Of a DNA stretch of 64,000 nucleotides, positions 11,075 through 20,926 are shown piece by piece. How positions within the stretch are numbered: position 1 is the first letter of the stretch; the number at the start of each line of letters is the position of its first letter. Under the pieces are notes generated by a model. The model had not been told where the DNA came from. It was given only the letters and a program-made list of their open reading frames with translations, and made no database searches. The stretch is taken from assembly GCF_002994745.2 (NCBI RefSeq), contig NC_037092.1:25011001-25075000 (forward strand), written 5' to 3'. The DNA is from Rosa chinensis (Eukaryota > Streptophyta > Magnoliopsida > Rosales > Rosaceae). A program made the position numbers and the translations under genes.

Positions 11075-13070
11075 TTGAAGGTGGAAGATAAGAGAGTGAG
11101 CAGGCGAACCAGAAAGACCCGCTCCCTAATTTCCTTCTCGGATTGGGCCTGGACTCTCTTTTTCAATTTTACTCGGGGTAATTGGATTGACCTGGCAAAA
11201 TTCCCATTTCGTATCGGATTAATTTCATTTCGTATATTTTTGGTAGAACATGATAACAAAACGAAAACCAAACGATTAGGTTTCGTGTTAAGACCGGTTA
11301 AGAAACCTCAAACCAAATTCTTATAATTTTTTTCGTGTCGTGTGTAATTTTGCCAAGTTTATTGGACCATTTGAAAGTGTGTTTTTTTCGCGATTCGGGG
11401 TAATTTCGGGTCTGTGATCGGACAAGACCAGAGAAATTTGTCCTACGGTAATTGACTATCGTGACTGTTTTTGATTGAAATTGCACGAGTCTTTTGCGAG
11501 AAGGGGACTGGTAGTGTATCATCTCCTCTATATTTCAATGCATTTTAACAATGAGAGTTTCTATTGGGACCTCCAAATCTGCTCATTTTATATGACATAT
11601 ATAACCTACTATAAAATGACTATTAGGGACAATAATTATACCCAAAAAATGGTTATATTTATTTTCTCCCGACTTTCCAATTCAATAATATTAGATTGCA
11701 TTCTTTATTATTTTCCCTATCTATTTTCATTTTCCAATTTCACTACGTACTCATTAAAGCATATATATATATATATATATATATTAAGAAATAAAACTAT
11801 GATTAGATAAAAATGTATGATATGCATATTGAACGCATATTACTAAGGAAGAACAAAATAAATTGTATTTTGCCCTAAATCTAAATCTATCTATTATATT
11901 TGTAAAAAGAAGAAGAAAAAAAAAAACTAGCAAATAAAAAATATTTAAATAATTAATCATGAGGTACATAAAATAGAGAAACATTAAGAAAAAGTGATTA
12001 ATCTTCTTTTTTTTTGAACAGCTAAAAAAGAAAAAGGTAAATAAAAAAAATCACATAATAGTTCATGTTATTTTATTTTTATTAATTTTTAAAACTCAAT
12101 ACCTTGTGTTTGATTTATTTTTTTATTGGATAAGAGATTTATGTTATCTGATTAAGGAATTGAGATGTAATTAAGATTTATAGAGTAATTAAATCATTGA
12201 AATGACTAAGTTTTTTTATTATAAAGATCTTAGTTTGTTTGTAAATTAATTATATGAGTGAAGTTATTTAAGGAACTTTAGTGAGGTTTAATGAGTAAAT
12301 TATTTGAAAATTTGATAGGAGGTGTAAAAAGCATAGAGGTCAAGTGAGTAAATTTGGAGATTCCAATAGAAAAACTCTTTAACAATTCACCTGTTGCTAG
12401 TTGCTATATGTAAGAGCATTTGCAGGGTTAGTTATGATTAGGTGAAACCCTAAGTTGACCTCAAGCAGCCAAAGCATACTCCAATTATCCAATGTAACTC
12501 GGCTATAATTCCTAATCCAACGGCGAGCAAGTTGGGAGGCCATTGGATCGACGATGACATTAGACGTGAGGAAGTGAGCGAAGGCTTTTCCACGATATCG
12601 ACAACCATGAAATCCGAGTTGCCAATTTAAGCGAATGGAATCAAATGGCCAGGTAGGGTTTCGCGTCACCTTCTTTCTAAACATAGGACTATATTGTCAT
12701 TTTCGTTTTACATTATGTTTTACATATTTACCAAACACACAAGTAAAACAATAATTGAAAAGAAAAAAAAAATGGTCCCTCGTCTTTATCTTATTGGTGG
12801 AAGCAGCTAATAATTTGGAAGTAAATGGATGTCTGCTCCCATTCTTGGGATTAGAAATTGCTTATTGCCACCCTTAGAAGCAAATGCTCTAATATATTCA
12901 CACAGTGTTTTTGGATGTTGTGTAGAACTTTACACCCATCAATTCATATATTTTAGATTTGTGATAAACAGTTATCATCAATTCAAGCATAAAATTTTTT
13001 TCCTATCCTTTGCTCAACTTGACGTCTGATGAATAAGGCTTGTTAACAAAGGTAGTTAAGTTTTTTTATT
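11075..13070. other. AT-rich spacer, no gene seen
   Basis: The right flank of the NUMOD3 gene (11075 to about 11200) is presumably its promoter and 5' UTR. Beyond that the sequence is very A/T-rich with a TA microsatellite at about 11759-11784 and several A/T homopolymers. A 95-codon minus-strand open frame at 12397-12684 resembles nothing I know and is not called. Confidence 0.5.
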
Positions 13071-13238
13071 TACACCATACGCGGCTAAGTATTGGACTTT
13101 GAACATCAAATATAATATCTCACGGTCACCTTCAGCTCCCATTGACTATCAACCCAACCCTCACGTCAATAAAAAGCTTCAGTAGAAGCTGCAGATCTAT
13201 CTCCAAACTCATCACCATTCATCACTCAACTGAAAACG
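13071..13238 (+). promoter_or_regulatory. Orphaned promoter and 5' UTR of gene A
   Basis: This stretch aligns base by base with the region just upstream of paralogue B (about 23096-23250). Shared elements, in order: CGGCTAA, TTGGACT, a CATTGACT segment (W-box core TTGAC), a TATA-like box (AATAAAAAG at about 13169; TATAAAAG at 23185 in B), AAGCTTCAG, and the leader phrase CATCATTCATCA or its variant. Here it runs directly into the 5' LTR at 13239, so the promoter is now about 7.4 kb from the coding region it belongs to (20657). The WRKY-type site is inference from the motif alone. Confidence 0.75.
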
Positions 13239-14464
13239 TGTAAGTACAAGATTTTGCACATGTTATTTGTTGGCATTCCCATACAAAGCTAGTGAAGTAT
13301 ATCATGACAATTCATCACTGAAGAAGTTGGAAAATGGCCTAATACTGATCTCAAATACGTTACAGGTAAATGCATCTCATGAGTCAGCATATGCATTGGG
13401 ATTGCAACCTGTGCTGCAATCCTCGAGTCAGTCCTAGGTTTTAGGAAGTTTGTTTTCGGAAAGTATATCTTTCTATTCTTATGTTTTATTATCCAAATAT
13501 ATTTTTCACCAGTTAAAATCATCCCTTTGAAGACCTAATTGATTTAGGTCTGTTTATTTTAATTGACAATCTTTTGTTAAAAAGATTTTTCCTAATAGGA
13601 ATCAATTAGGGATAGGCGCATTTCTTTTTCCTCCATATAATTATGAAAATATGGTCTAGGTTTAGAGAGCTTTTAATTTGCATATCATATCAATTTGCGT
13701 GTGATTGATGCATATATTGTGGGACTAAACTAATTGCTATCTTATAATGTTTAAGGAAAGAAGTTCAGGAAATCGTATATGTATTTAGAATGGTTATGAT
13801 TGCATATATCAGATAACTTTCCTTAGAGATGACAATTACATGATATCCGTAAGGATTAGTTGAGTCTCACGATGTGTTTAAAAAACCTTCCAAGCTTATC
13901 TCAATTTGTGATTAATGTGATTGGATTGAGGGGGAGTCTTTATCTTCTATAAAAGGTTTTGAAACTGCATCGTAGCAGTTAGAGTTTTTTGATTGAGAAT
14001 TTTAATTGTGCTGCATAGTCTGCACTAACTGTTTTACAAAACTCTCATGGTTTGTTTGATTGATTGATCATACTGCTTGTTCACTGCATTCATCACTTGC
14101 ATATGTGATTGAGATCAGTGAGGCTTCAAGGCAAGATTGAATCTGAAGGCGTGTCCAGATTTCTTCATCTATACAGATTGCTTCATAGTTGTTTAGAATA
14201 GGTCTTTTACAGTTGTGAGCAAGTTAGCATTGTTGCTAGTCAATGTGGTTGTGTTGAATACCACTACTTGTGATCTGTAACGATTTGATTCATATTGGAT
14301 TTGATTCTCGTGTTGGCTACGTTAAAAGCCACGCAGTGAAGTTTCCTCAGTGGAGAGGTTTACACTGCGTCAGCAATTCTTGTGTTCTTTTATTTGTGTT
14401 GTTGCTTGTTTGAATAACTGTCATTACTCAAACTCTATCAATTTTGTTCCATCCGGTAATTACA
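13239..14464 (+). repeat. 5' LTR (1226 bp)
   Basis: Begins TGTAAGTACAAG and ends GGTAATTACA. A TATA box (TATAAAA, 13948-13954) sits about two thirds of the way in and probably marks the U3/R transition. Compared by eye with the 3' LTR, the only difference noticed is one extra G in the G run at about 13930. Confidence 0.93.
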
Positions 14465-14466
14465 AT

Positions 14467-14478
14467 TGGCATCAGAGC
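14467..14478 (+). other. Primer-binding site (tRNA-iMet type)
   Basis: TGGCATCAGAGC two bases after the LTR differs by one base from the usual plant copia site TGGTATCAGAGC, complementary to the 3' end of initiator tRNA-Met. Confidence 0.85.
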
Positions 14479-14510
14479 GGGTTCTAAAGCTTTTTAGTAG
14501 ATCTGAGGAC

Positions 14511-16019
14511 ATGATGGAACATGAATGTGACAGAGCTGCTAGTTCGATAAATTGTCCCCCATATTTTGATGGTGAAGATTACTCGCAATGGAAGATCATG
14601 ATGAGGTTCAAGCCTAAGAAAAAGGTACAAAATTTTGCTATCTCTTCTGTTAAAATGAAAGATGTGGATGATAGTGATTCTGTGGATTTAGCTTTACTAA
14701 CCAAAGAGTTTAAAAAATTTCTGAAAAATAAAAACTCTTATGGTAGTACTTCAAAAAGTATATCTGAATCAAAAATGGGGCAATTATCTGAAAAACGAAT
14801 TGACAAAAACCTAAAAGTCAATAATTTTGATAAAGAGAAAAGTGTTGTTGAAAAACCTATACGTTATGAATGTAGTGGTATTGGTCATATCTCTTCTGAT
14901 TGTGGAAATAGAAAATATAGCTCACGAAATAACAAGGCTCTTAAGTCAACTTGGAGCGACAGTGAGGAAAATTCTCAAACTGAGAATGAAGAAGAGAATA
15001 TTGCTTTCATCTCCTCACCTTATCATGAGGCATCTGACGATTCCAACAGTAAAGGTAAGATTTTTGATATATCAGATGATGTGACTAATGATAAGTGCAG
15101 GGAACTGTATAAAGCTTCAAGAGTGATGTTCAAAAGAAATCTTAAACTTGAGAACGAGATTGAGCAAATCAGAAAAGCAAAGATCAAGGCCGAGTTAAAT
15201 CTTGAATCATGCAAAGAAAAATGGGAAGGTGAACGCTTTGCTTACACTGACAAAATTGATACTTTGCAGGATAAGATGAATTCCCAAAATTGGGAGGTGG
15301 AGCGTATTGAGTTGATTGACAGGATTAAAACCCTTCAGGTTGAAGTTAAAGCCCAATCAAATCTGAATATCTCACTAACCTCTAAAATTGAGAGTTTGCA
15401 GGTCAAGCTTGAAGAGTCTCAAGAAAAGTTCAACAAATTCTCAATAGGGTCAGATTTGGTTTCCAAAATGATTGGAATTGGAAAACCACACACCAACAAG
15501 AAAAGGTTGCGGCATAAAGGTGCAAAAATCAATCGTTCTAACTTTGTGAAATGTGTGAGCTCAAGTGTGCACTCAAGCTCATCAAATGACCAAGAAACTC
15601 ATCCCCCAATTCTTCCTCAAAAGCCTAAATTTGATTCAGCACCTCCACCTCATCAAAGGAGAACTCAGGTAAGTTCTGACAGTCACATCTCTGTGCGTCA
15701 GCCTAGGTATGTTCATAACTCAAAAAGTTTCACTCCCACTTGTCATTTCTGCGGAAAATTGGGACACATACGTCCTAGATGTAATATGCTCCGCAGGGTC
15801 ACTCAAAATCAGAGGAAAGCATCAAAAATAGGCTCAACTGCATCGCTGCAAGCAGAGCTGAAAGAGCATCTGAAGTTGATTAGCAGGATTGCAATCCCCA
15901 AAGAGCAGAATTTGAAGCAGAAGCAAATCTGGATTAAAAAAGGTTCAAATAATTATTTTTCTGCTCATATGAATAATCTTGATAATATGCTTGAGCTTGC
16001 TTTCGTTCCTACGTACTGA
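14511..16019 (+). CDS. Truncated Gag of Sirevirus-like element
   Basis: About 502 residues from the first ATG. Residues 12-35 carry the copia capsid N-terminal signature (PPYFDGEDYSQWKIMMRF). The sequence then jumps to a segment that normally follows the capsid core (ALLTKEFKKFLKNK, about residue 63-77), so most of the capsid (UBN2-type) domain appears deleted in frame. A first zinc knuckle at about 119-131 lacks its leading cysteine (ECSGIGHISSDC). Residues about 195-320 are a heptad-rich coiled coil. A basic linker and a Pro-rich stretch follow. A complete CCHC knuckle lies at C411, C414, H419 and C424. RRTQV in the Pro-rich stretch resembles the dynein light chain 8-type binding motif reported for sirevirus Gags; that is only a resemblance. 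Codon use is A/T-rich. The frame is otherwise intact. Confidence 0.85.
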   Translation: MMEHECDRAASSINCPPYFDGEDYSQWKIMMRFKPKKKVQNFAISSVKMKDVDDSDSVDLALLTKEFKKFLKNKNSYGSTSKSISESKMGQLSEKRIDKNLKVNNFDKEKSVVEKPIRYECSGIGHISSDCGNRKYSSRNNKALKSTWSDSEENSQTENEEENIAFISSPYHEASDDSNSKGKIFDISDDVTNDKCRELYKASRVMFKRNLKLENEIEQIRKAKIKAELNLESCKEKWEGERFAYTDKIDTLQDKMNSQNWEVERIELIDRIKTLQVEVKAQSNLNISLTSKIESLQVKLEESQEKFNKFSIGSDLVSKMIGIGKPHTNKKRLRHKGAKINRSNFVKCVSSSVHSSSSNDQETHPPILPQKPKFDSAPPPHQRRTQVSSDSHISVRQPRYVHNSKSFTPTCHFCGKLGHIRPRCNMLRRVTQNQRKASKIGSTASLQAELKEHLKLISRIAIPKEQNLKQKQIWIKKGSNNYFSAHMNNLDNMLELAFVPTY

Positions 16020-19000
16020 ACACAAATTGTCTAATTCGTTTACTAGGCCTTTAGACAGAACTCAATTTGAATCACTTAGAAGCACCGTTGGTGGATGCTC
16101 TAAGTATTGATACTCTCACTTCGCTTGACCCATTTTGCATGCATTCATGTTGTATGTCTTCATGGTAGTATAGGTGCATTATTATTTCCGTTTCTGCATT
16201 GTTAGGATCAGTTTCTGGAAATTCAAGATTGTGATTTGTATCCCTAAGTGTCTGACAGATTAATTTGAACTTAGATTGACGAGGGCTCTACTCCTTTTCT
16301 TAAATCTGTGTGCAATGAGCTGCTTAGCATGTTTTGAATTTGTTCCTGCATCACTCTGTAATTGTGAGCTTGAACAACATATTCTCTATCACCTTGAATC
16401 CTCACATGCACACATACTCTAAGTGGTGGTAAGTCATATTTGTTGGTTGACCTGTTCTCAATACTCTTGTACGGAATATTTCCTTATTTTTGCTGCTCCT
16501 TAAAAAAAAAAAGAAAAAAAAAAAAAGAATGTTTTATGGAGCATGGCCAGGCTATTGCCAAAGTAAACAGCCCTCGGTCGTGACGAACGATATGAGGATT
16601 GGGAAGAAACGGGAATGGTTTGGTCACCCCGGTGGATTATGAGACTATTGACTCGAGTAGATGTGCTCTTTGGGATGTCCTTGTTACATCTAGTACCCTA
16701 AAGTCATCTGACTTGGGAGCTGCTAGCTTAATACTCGTTACATGGGTCGTAGTCTTCTTGAGCAAAAATGTTACTTTGTGTGAAAGGCCAAAAGAAAAAT
16801 TCAAAATCATGCCCTCACGGTGTTATAAGGGGGAATATAGTTTACGTGCTTAAATTTGTTTCGTATGTGAGGCTTGGTTTTCAGGTTTCCACAAATATTA
16901 CACACCCCATCTTGAGATATGTTCACTCTTCACAACAAGAGGTATAGAATACTCGATCACCCTCTATCTTACCTTGTGATTGTCGGAATCAATTCACTCG
17001 TGTGAACTTATTTTGTTGCACTCTTGTTTATGATTAAGTGGTATTGCTCTTGTTGGAAAAGCTATGCGAATTAAATCTGTTCTTAGCATTTGGATACAAC
17101 CCACTCATTGTGTGTTTGCATTTCATCCTTGCATCTCTCATCACATGATCACACTTAGGGGGAGTATTGATACTTGGGCTATCTTTCTCTGATTGATTCT
17201 TCTTGGGCTGGTGTCTATTGCGAAACATCTACTGGTGATCCTCCTTCTACATAGCTTCCGCTACATAAGTTGCATTTGTCATAAAAATGTCAATGTTGCA
17301 TCGCTTTTTTGTGTGTTCCGTGATGATATCATATTTCTGATATACATATACCAGAGATGGGTCTATCCCGTGGACAAAAACCGTGTAAATGATTTTGGTT
17401 TCAGTGGTGAAGCCGATCAGGTCACCGATCAGGTCACCGATCAGGTCATTGAATAGGTCACTAATTACTGAACATGAGAAGTTCAATGAATTTGGAAATG
17501 AAAGTGCGCTTGTATGACATGAAACCAAGCACTAATTGGGAGGCAATCCAATGAATGGATGAGGAGATGGCAACGACATAGGAAACTTTTATGTTAAAAG
17601 GGTGTTATAGTTTACCTGAATCTTCTTTTCAATTTCTTTGCTTCTTTTCTGGTTCCTTTTTATGTTTTTAGTGTGTGTGCAGGTCATATAGTTGAGGAAA
17701 GATAGAAGAAGATCACTGTTAACCGAAACAGTTTTTCTGGCTCGCGAATCGGTTCATTTTGAACGGCTAGGGTTCACAGATCACTTGGAATCAGAAGACG
17801 TGCCATACATGGATCAAAAGCCCCAGGAGTCTATTTTCCAATGGAGTTGACAGATAGAAATTCTGAGTTCTAATGAGTCTGCAGTCTCCAGTTGAGTACA
17901 GAAAGGTCAGGGCAGAAAACCAGAAAACTGGGCAGCTGAGCCACATAAAGCGCAAAACAGGGGATAATTCCCGGGGTCCAAATGAGACAAGCCTTATATG
18001 TATTTGAAGCCCCAGATGTCTACTTCATTCATACCAAAGGGTTTCTGAATGTGACCCCTGTAGCTTCCGGTATTCAGGTTTGAATAGACAAAGGACATTC
18101 TGTCAGCATTCTGACAGTTTTCTGTATTTTTTTGCTAACTTTGCAGGTCTCTAGTTTTCACATCCCTTGGACTTAGAATTCGCGCCACATATGTACGGAA
18201 AGCCCTGAATATGAACTTTCATCTCCAAGTAGGATCTTTGGATTCCGATTCTGAATGGATGAGCTATAAGCCTCGGAAGTAGGACTGCTGCAAGGTTTTA
18301 GCTGAAATCAGTTTGTGACAAGTGATGTTTCCTATTGTCTTTGAGCATTATTGGAGTACCTTTGGAGCATGTTTGGCATGGAGCTTATGTTAGGAAGTCA
18401 AGGCTTAATTAGCCTTGAGGTTTGTGTCTTTAGTTCGTCTCCAAAGGTTGTGTGCATTGGGAGGTCTACAAGAGGGAGCATTCTCTACTTTTCTCAACTA
18501 TCCTTGTTTTTGTTGTTTTCTTTTCTCTCTCTTTCTATACTTAAATCTTTTCATTGCATGTGATTATTTGTCAAACATTGAGGACAATATTTGGTTTAAG
18601 TGTGGGGGGAAGAAAATTGAAACTTTTTGCTATTCTTAGGTTGTTAGTTTTGTGTTTTCGATATATAAAAAAAAAAAAAAAAAAACACTATATTCAGTTT
18701 TGGAACAAAAATAAGTCTATGGAAGGGCTGTCTTTGAAGTCTGTTGTTGTGTGCTTCATAAGCTAGTTCGTTATCTTCCTCTATCTACTTGACAATGAAT
18801 TCATGGATGGTTCTTGCAAGCTCTGGAGTTGGCTGCTGCATTAAATTTTGGAAAATTGGGAAGGCCATGCACATAGAGATTGATAGAAGTGGGAAGATAC
18901 CAATGTTGAGATTCTGAGTCCCATGCAGGGAATAAGACAAAGGAATATGATGATATCGGAATGAAATATTTGAAGTATGTGCTTTTGTTCCTTGTTGCAT

Positions 19001-19405
19001 GCTCCTCTATTTATTCACTCAAGTACGAGCAGCACAAGAGCTGGTATTCTTGGATTCATTCACAAGCTGTGTCTACATGTTCGGTTTTATTATGTTGTGC
19101 TCTCACTTGTTCATTAACTATAAGCTGCAGGTTGCCTTTGTCATTCCTAGACAAAAAGGGGGAGAATATTGGTGAATTTGATCAACCTGTGCTTTGATTG
19201 TTTAAATCTTTTGATATTGATCTTGAAATTGCGAAATTGCATTGACATTCCTATGCCTTATCTTTAACTTGTTTTTTACAAGGTGTGTGTGATAAGTGTT
19301 ACAGGAATTGCAGGCTTCTTCCCAAGTGAGGATCCTCAAGTACTTGTTGAGGGGGAGTTTGTATTAATTAGATGTGTTTTGTATAGGAATGCCAAAGGGG
19401 GAGAT
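16020..19405 (+). other. Non-coding interior of the Sirevirus-like element
   Basis: No pol domain in any frame. Holds A-rich runs (16501, 18668), a 12-bp direct repeat GATCAGGTCACC, three copies with the last diverged (about 17417-17450), and several purine tracts: AGGGGGAGTATTGA (about 17157), AAAGGGGGAGAATATTGG (about 19154), GAGGGGGAGTTTGTA (about 19347). A segment at about 18575-18615 reads GAGGACAATATTTGG then AAGTGTGGGGGGAA, a phrase I associate with the 3' ends of Ty3/gypsy elements. The interior may therefore be a composite. Confidence 0.6.
19394..19405 (+). other. Polypurine tract next to 3' LTR
   Basis: AAAGGGGGAGAT lies directly before the TG of the 3' LTR, the expected plus-strand primer position. 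Confidence 0.85.
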
Positions 19406-20630
19406 TGTAAGTACAAGATTTTGCACATGTTATTTGTTGGCATTCCCATACAAAGCTAGTGAAGTATATCATGACAATTCATCACTGAAGAAGTTGGAAA
19501 ATGGCCTAATACTGATCTCAAATACGTTACAGGTAAATGCATCTCATGAGTCAGCATATGCATTGGGATTGCAACCTGTGCTGCAATCCTCGAGTCAGTC
19601 CTAGGTTTTAGGAAGTTTGTTTTCGGAAAGTATATCTTTCTATTCTTATGTTTTATTATCCAAATATATTTTTCACCAGTTAAAATCATCCCTTTGAAGA
19701 CCTAATTGATTTAGGTCTGTTTATTTTAATTGACAATCTTTTGTTAAAAAGATTTTTCCTAATAGGAATCAATTAGGGATAGGCGCATTTCTTTTTCCTC
19801 CATATAATTATGAAAATATGGTCTAGGTTTAGAGAGCTTTTAATTTGCATATCATATCAATTTGCGTGTGATTGATGCATATATTGTGGGACTAAACTAA
19901 TTGCTATCTTATAATGTTTAAGGAAAGAAGTTCAGGAAATCGTATATGTATTTAGAATGGTTATGATTGCATATATCAGATAACTTTCCTTAGAGATGAC
20001 AATTACATGATATCCGTAAGGATTAGTTGAGTCTCACGATGTGTTTAAAAAACCTTCCAAGCTTATCTCAATTTGTGATTAATGTGATTGGATTGAGGGG
20101 AGTCTTTATCTTCTATAAAAGGTTTTGAAACTGCATCGTAGCAGTTAGAGTTTTTTGATTGAGAATTTTAATTGTGCTGCATAGTCTGCACTAACTGTTT
20201 TACAAAACTCTCATGGTTTGTTTGATTGATTGATCATACTGCTTGTTCACTGCATTCATCACTTGCATATGTGATTGAGATCAGTGAGGCTTCAAGGCAA
20301 GATTGAATCTGAAGGCGTGTCCAGATTTCTTCATCTATACAGATTGCTTCATAGTTGTTTAGAATAGGTCTTTTACAGTTGTGAGCAAGTTAGCATTGTT
20401 GCTAGTCAATGTGGTTGTGTTGAATACCACTACTTGTGATCTGTAACGATTTGATTCATATTGGATTTGATTCTCGTGTTGGCTACGTTAAAAGCCACGC
20501 AGTGAAGTTTCCTCAGTGGAGAGGTTTACACTGCGTCAGCAATTCTTGTGTTCTTTTATTTGTGTTGTTGCTTGTTTGAATAACTGTCATTACTCAAACT
20601 CTATCAATTTTGTTCCATCCGGTAATTACA
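19406..20630 (+). repeat. 3' LTR (1225 bp), upstream of gene A coding region
   Basis: Same sequence as the 5' LTR apart from one missing G. Its TATA box (20114-20120) points toward gene A, whose ATG is 27 bp past the LTR end, so the LTR could drive gene A. That is inference from position. Confidence 0.93.
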
Positions 20631-20656
20631 AAACGTACACTAAATTCAACCCTCCG

Positions 20657-20926
20657 ATGGTGTCCGAACCCACTGCAGATGTGTCCCTGATCGTCGATTC
20701 CTCAGAGTACGAGAAGAAGAAGATGAAGAAGAAGAAGAAGAAAAGGTGCGGGTTTTTCTTCAAGAAAAGGTCGTTGTGGATATGTTGCTCAAACGTGGAG
20801 ATTGAGAACGATGATGATATCAAGGACAGAGTGCTCAAGTACTTGGAGACTGATGACCACAAGTCCAAGAGAACCTCTCTCATCGTGTGCTTTTCAAGTA
20901 TTGAGATCCGCGGCCGTCCTAATTGA
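20657..20926 (+). CDS. Small Lys-rich protein, gene A (unrecognised)
   Basis: 89 residues from an ATG that matches the start of paralogue B (both MVSEP). An acidic N-terminus (about 1-21) is followed by a run of Lys broken by Met and Arg (22-32), then CGFFFKKRSLWICCSN (33-48), an acidic helix-like segment EIENDDDIKDRVLKYLE (50-66) and a short hydrophobic C-terminal part. There is no signal peptide and no domain I recognise. The gene's own promoter and most of its 5' UTR are at 13071-13238, on the far side of the retrotransposon. A chimeric transcript from the 3' LTR is possible. The frame has no damage. Confidence 0.6.
   Translation: MVSEPTADVSLIVDSSEYEKKKMKKKKKKRCGFFFKKRSLWICCSNVEIENDDDIKDRVLKYLETDDHKSKRTSLIVCFSSIEIRGRPN

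Larger units (their letters stand above)
13239..20630 (+). mobile_element. Non-autonomous Sirevirus-like Ty1/copia element
   Basis: A complete LTR retrotransposon of 7.39 kb flanked by the 5-bp target duplication AAACG (13234-13238 and 20631-20635). LTRs start TGTAAG and end TTACA. A primer-binding site like that for initiator tRNA-Met follows the left LTR, and a purine tract precedes the right one. The only coding region is a gag with coiled coil and CCHC knuckle (14511-16019). No protease, integrase, reverse transcriptase or RNase H was seen in 16020-19405, so mobility must rely on proteins supplied in trans. Large LTRs, a coiled-coil gag with a C-terminal knuckle, and repeated GGGGGAG purine tracts point to the SIRE/Sirevirus lineage. 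The LTRs appear to differ by a single base indel, so insertion was recent. Confidence 0.9.

Noticed and set aside
12397..12684. 95-codon minus-strand frame
   Set aside because: No similarity recognised, no splice partner, AT-rich surroundings; not enough support.
13289..13522. 77-codon minus-strand frame present twice (also 19456-19689)
   Set aside because: It lies in the two LTRs, so its duplication reflects the LTR pair and is not evidence of a gene family.
14466..14510. Upstream extension of the gag frame
   Set aside because: It starts at a TTG inside the primer-binding site; the first ATG is at 14511.
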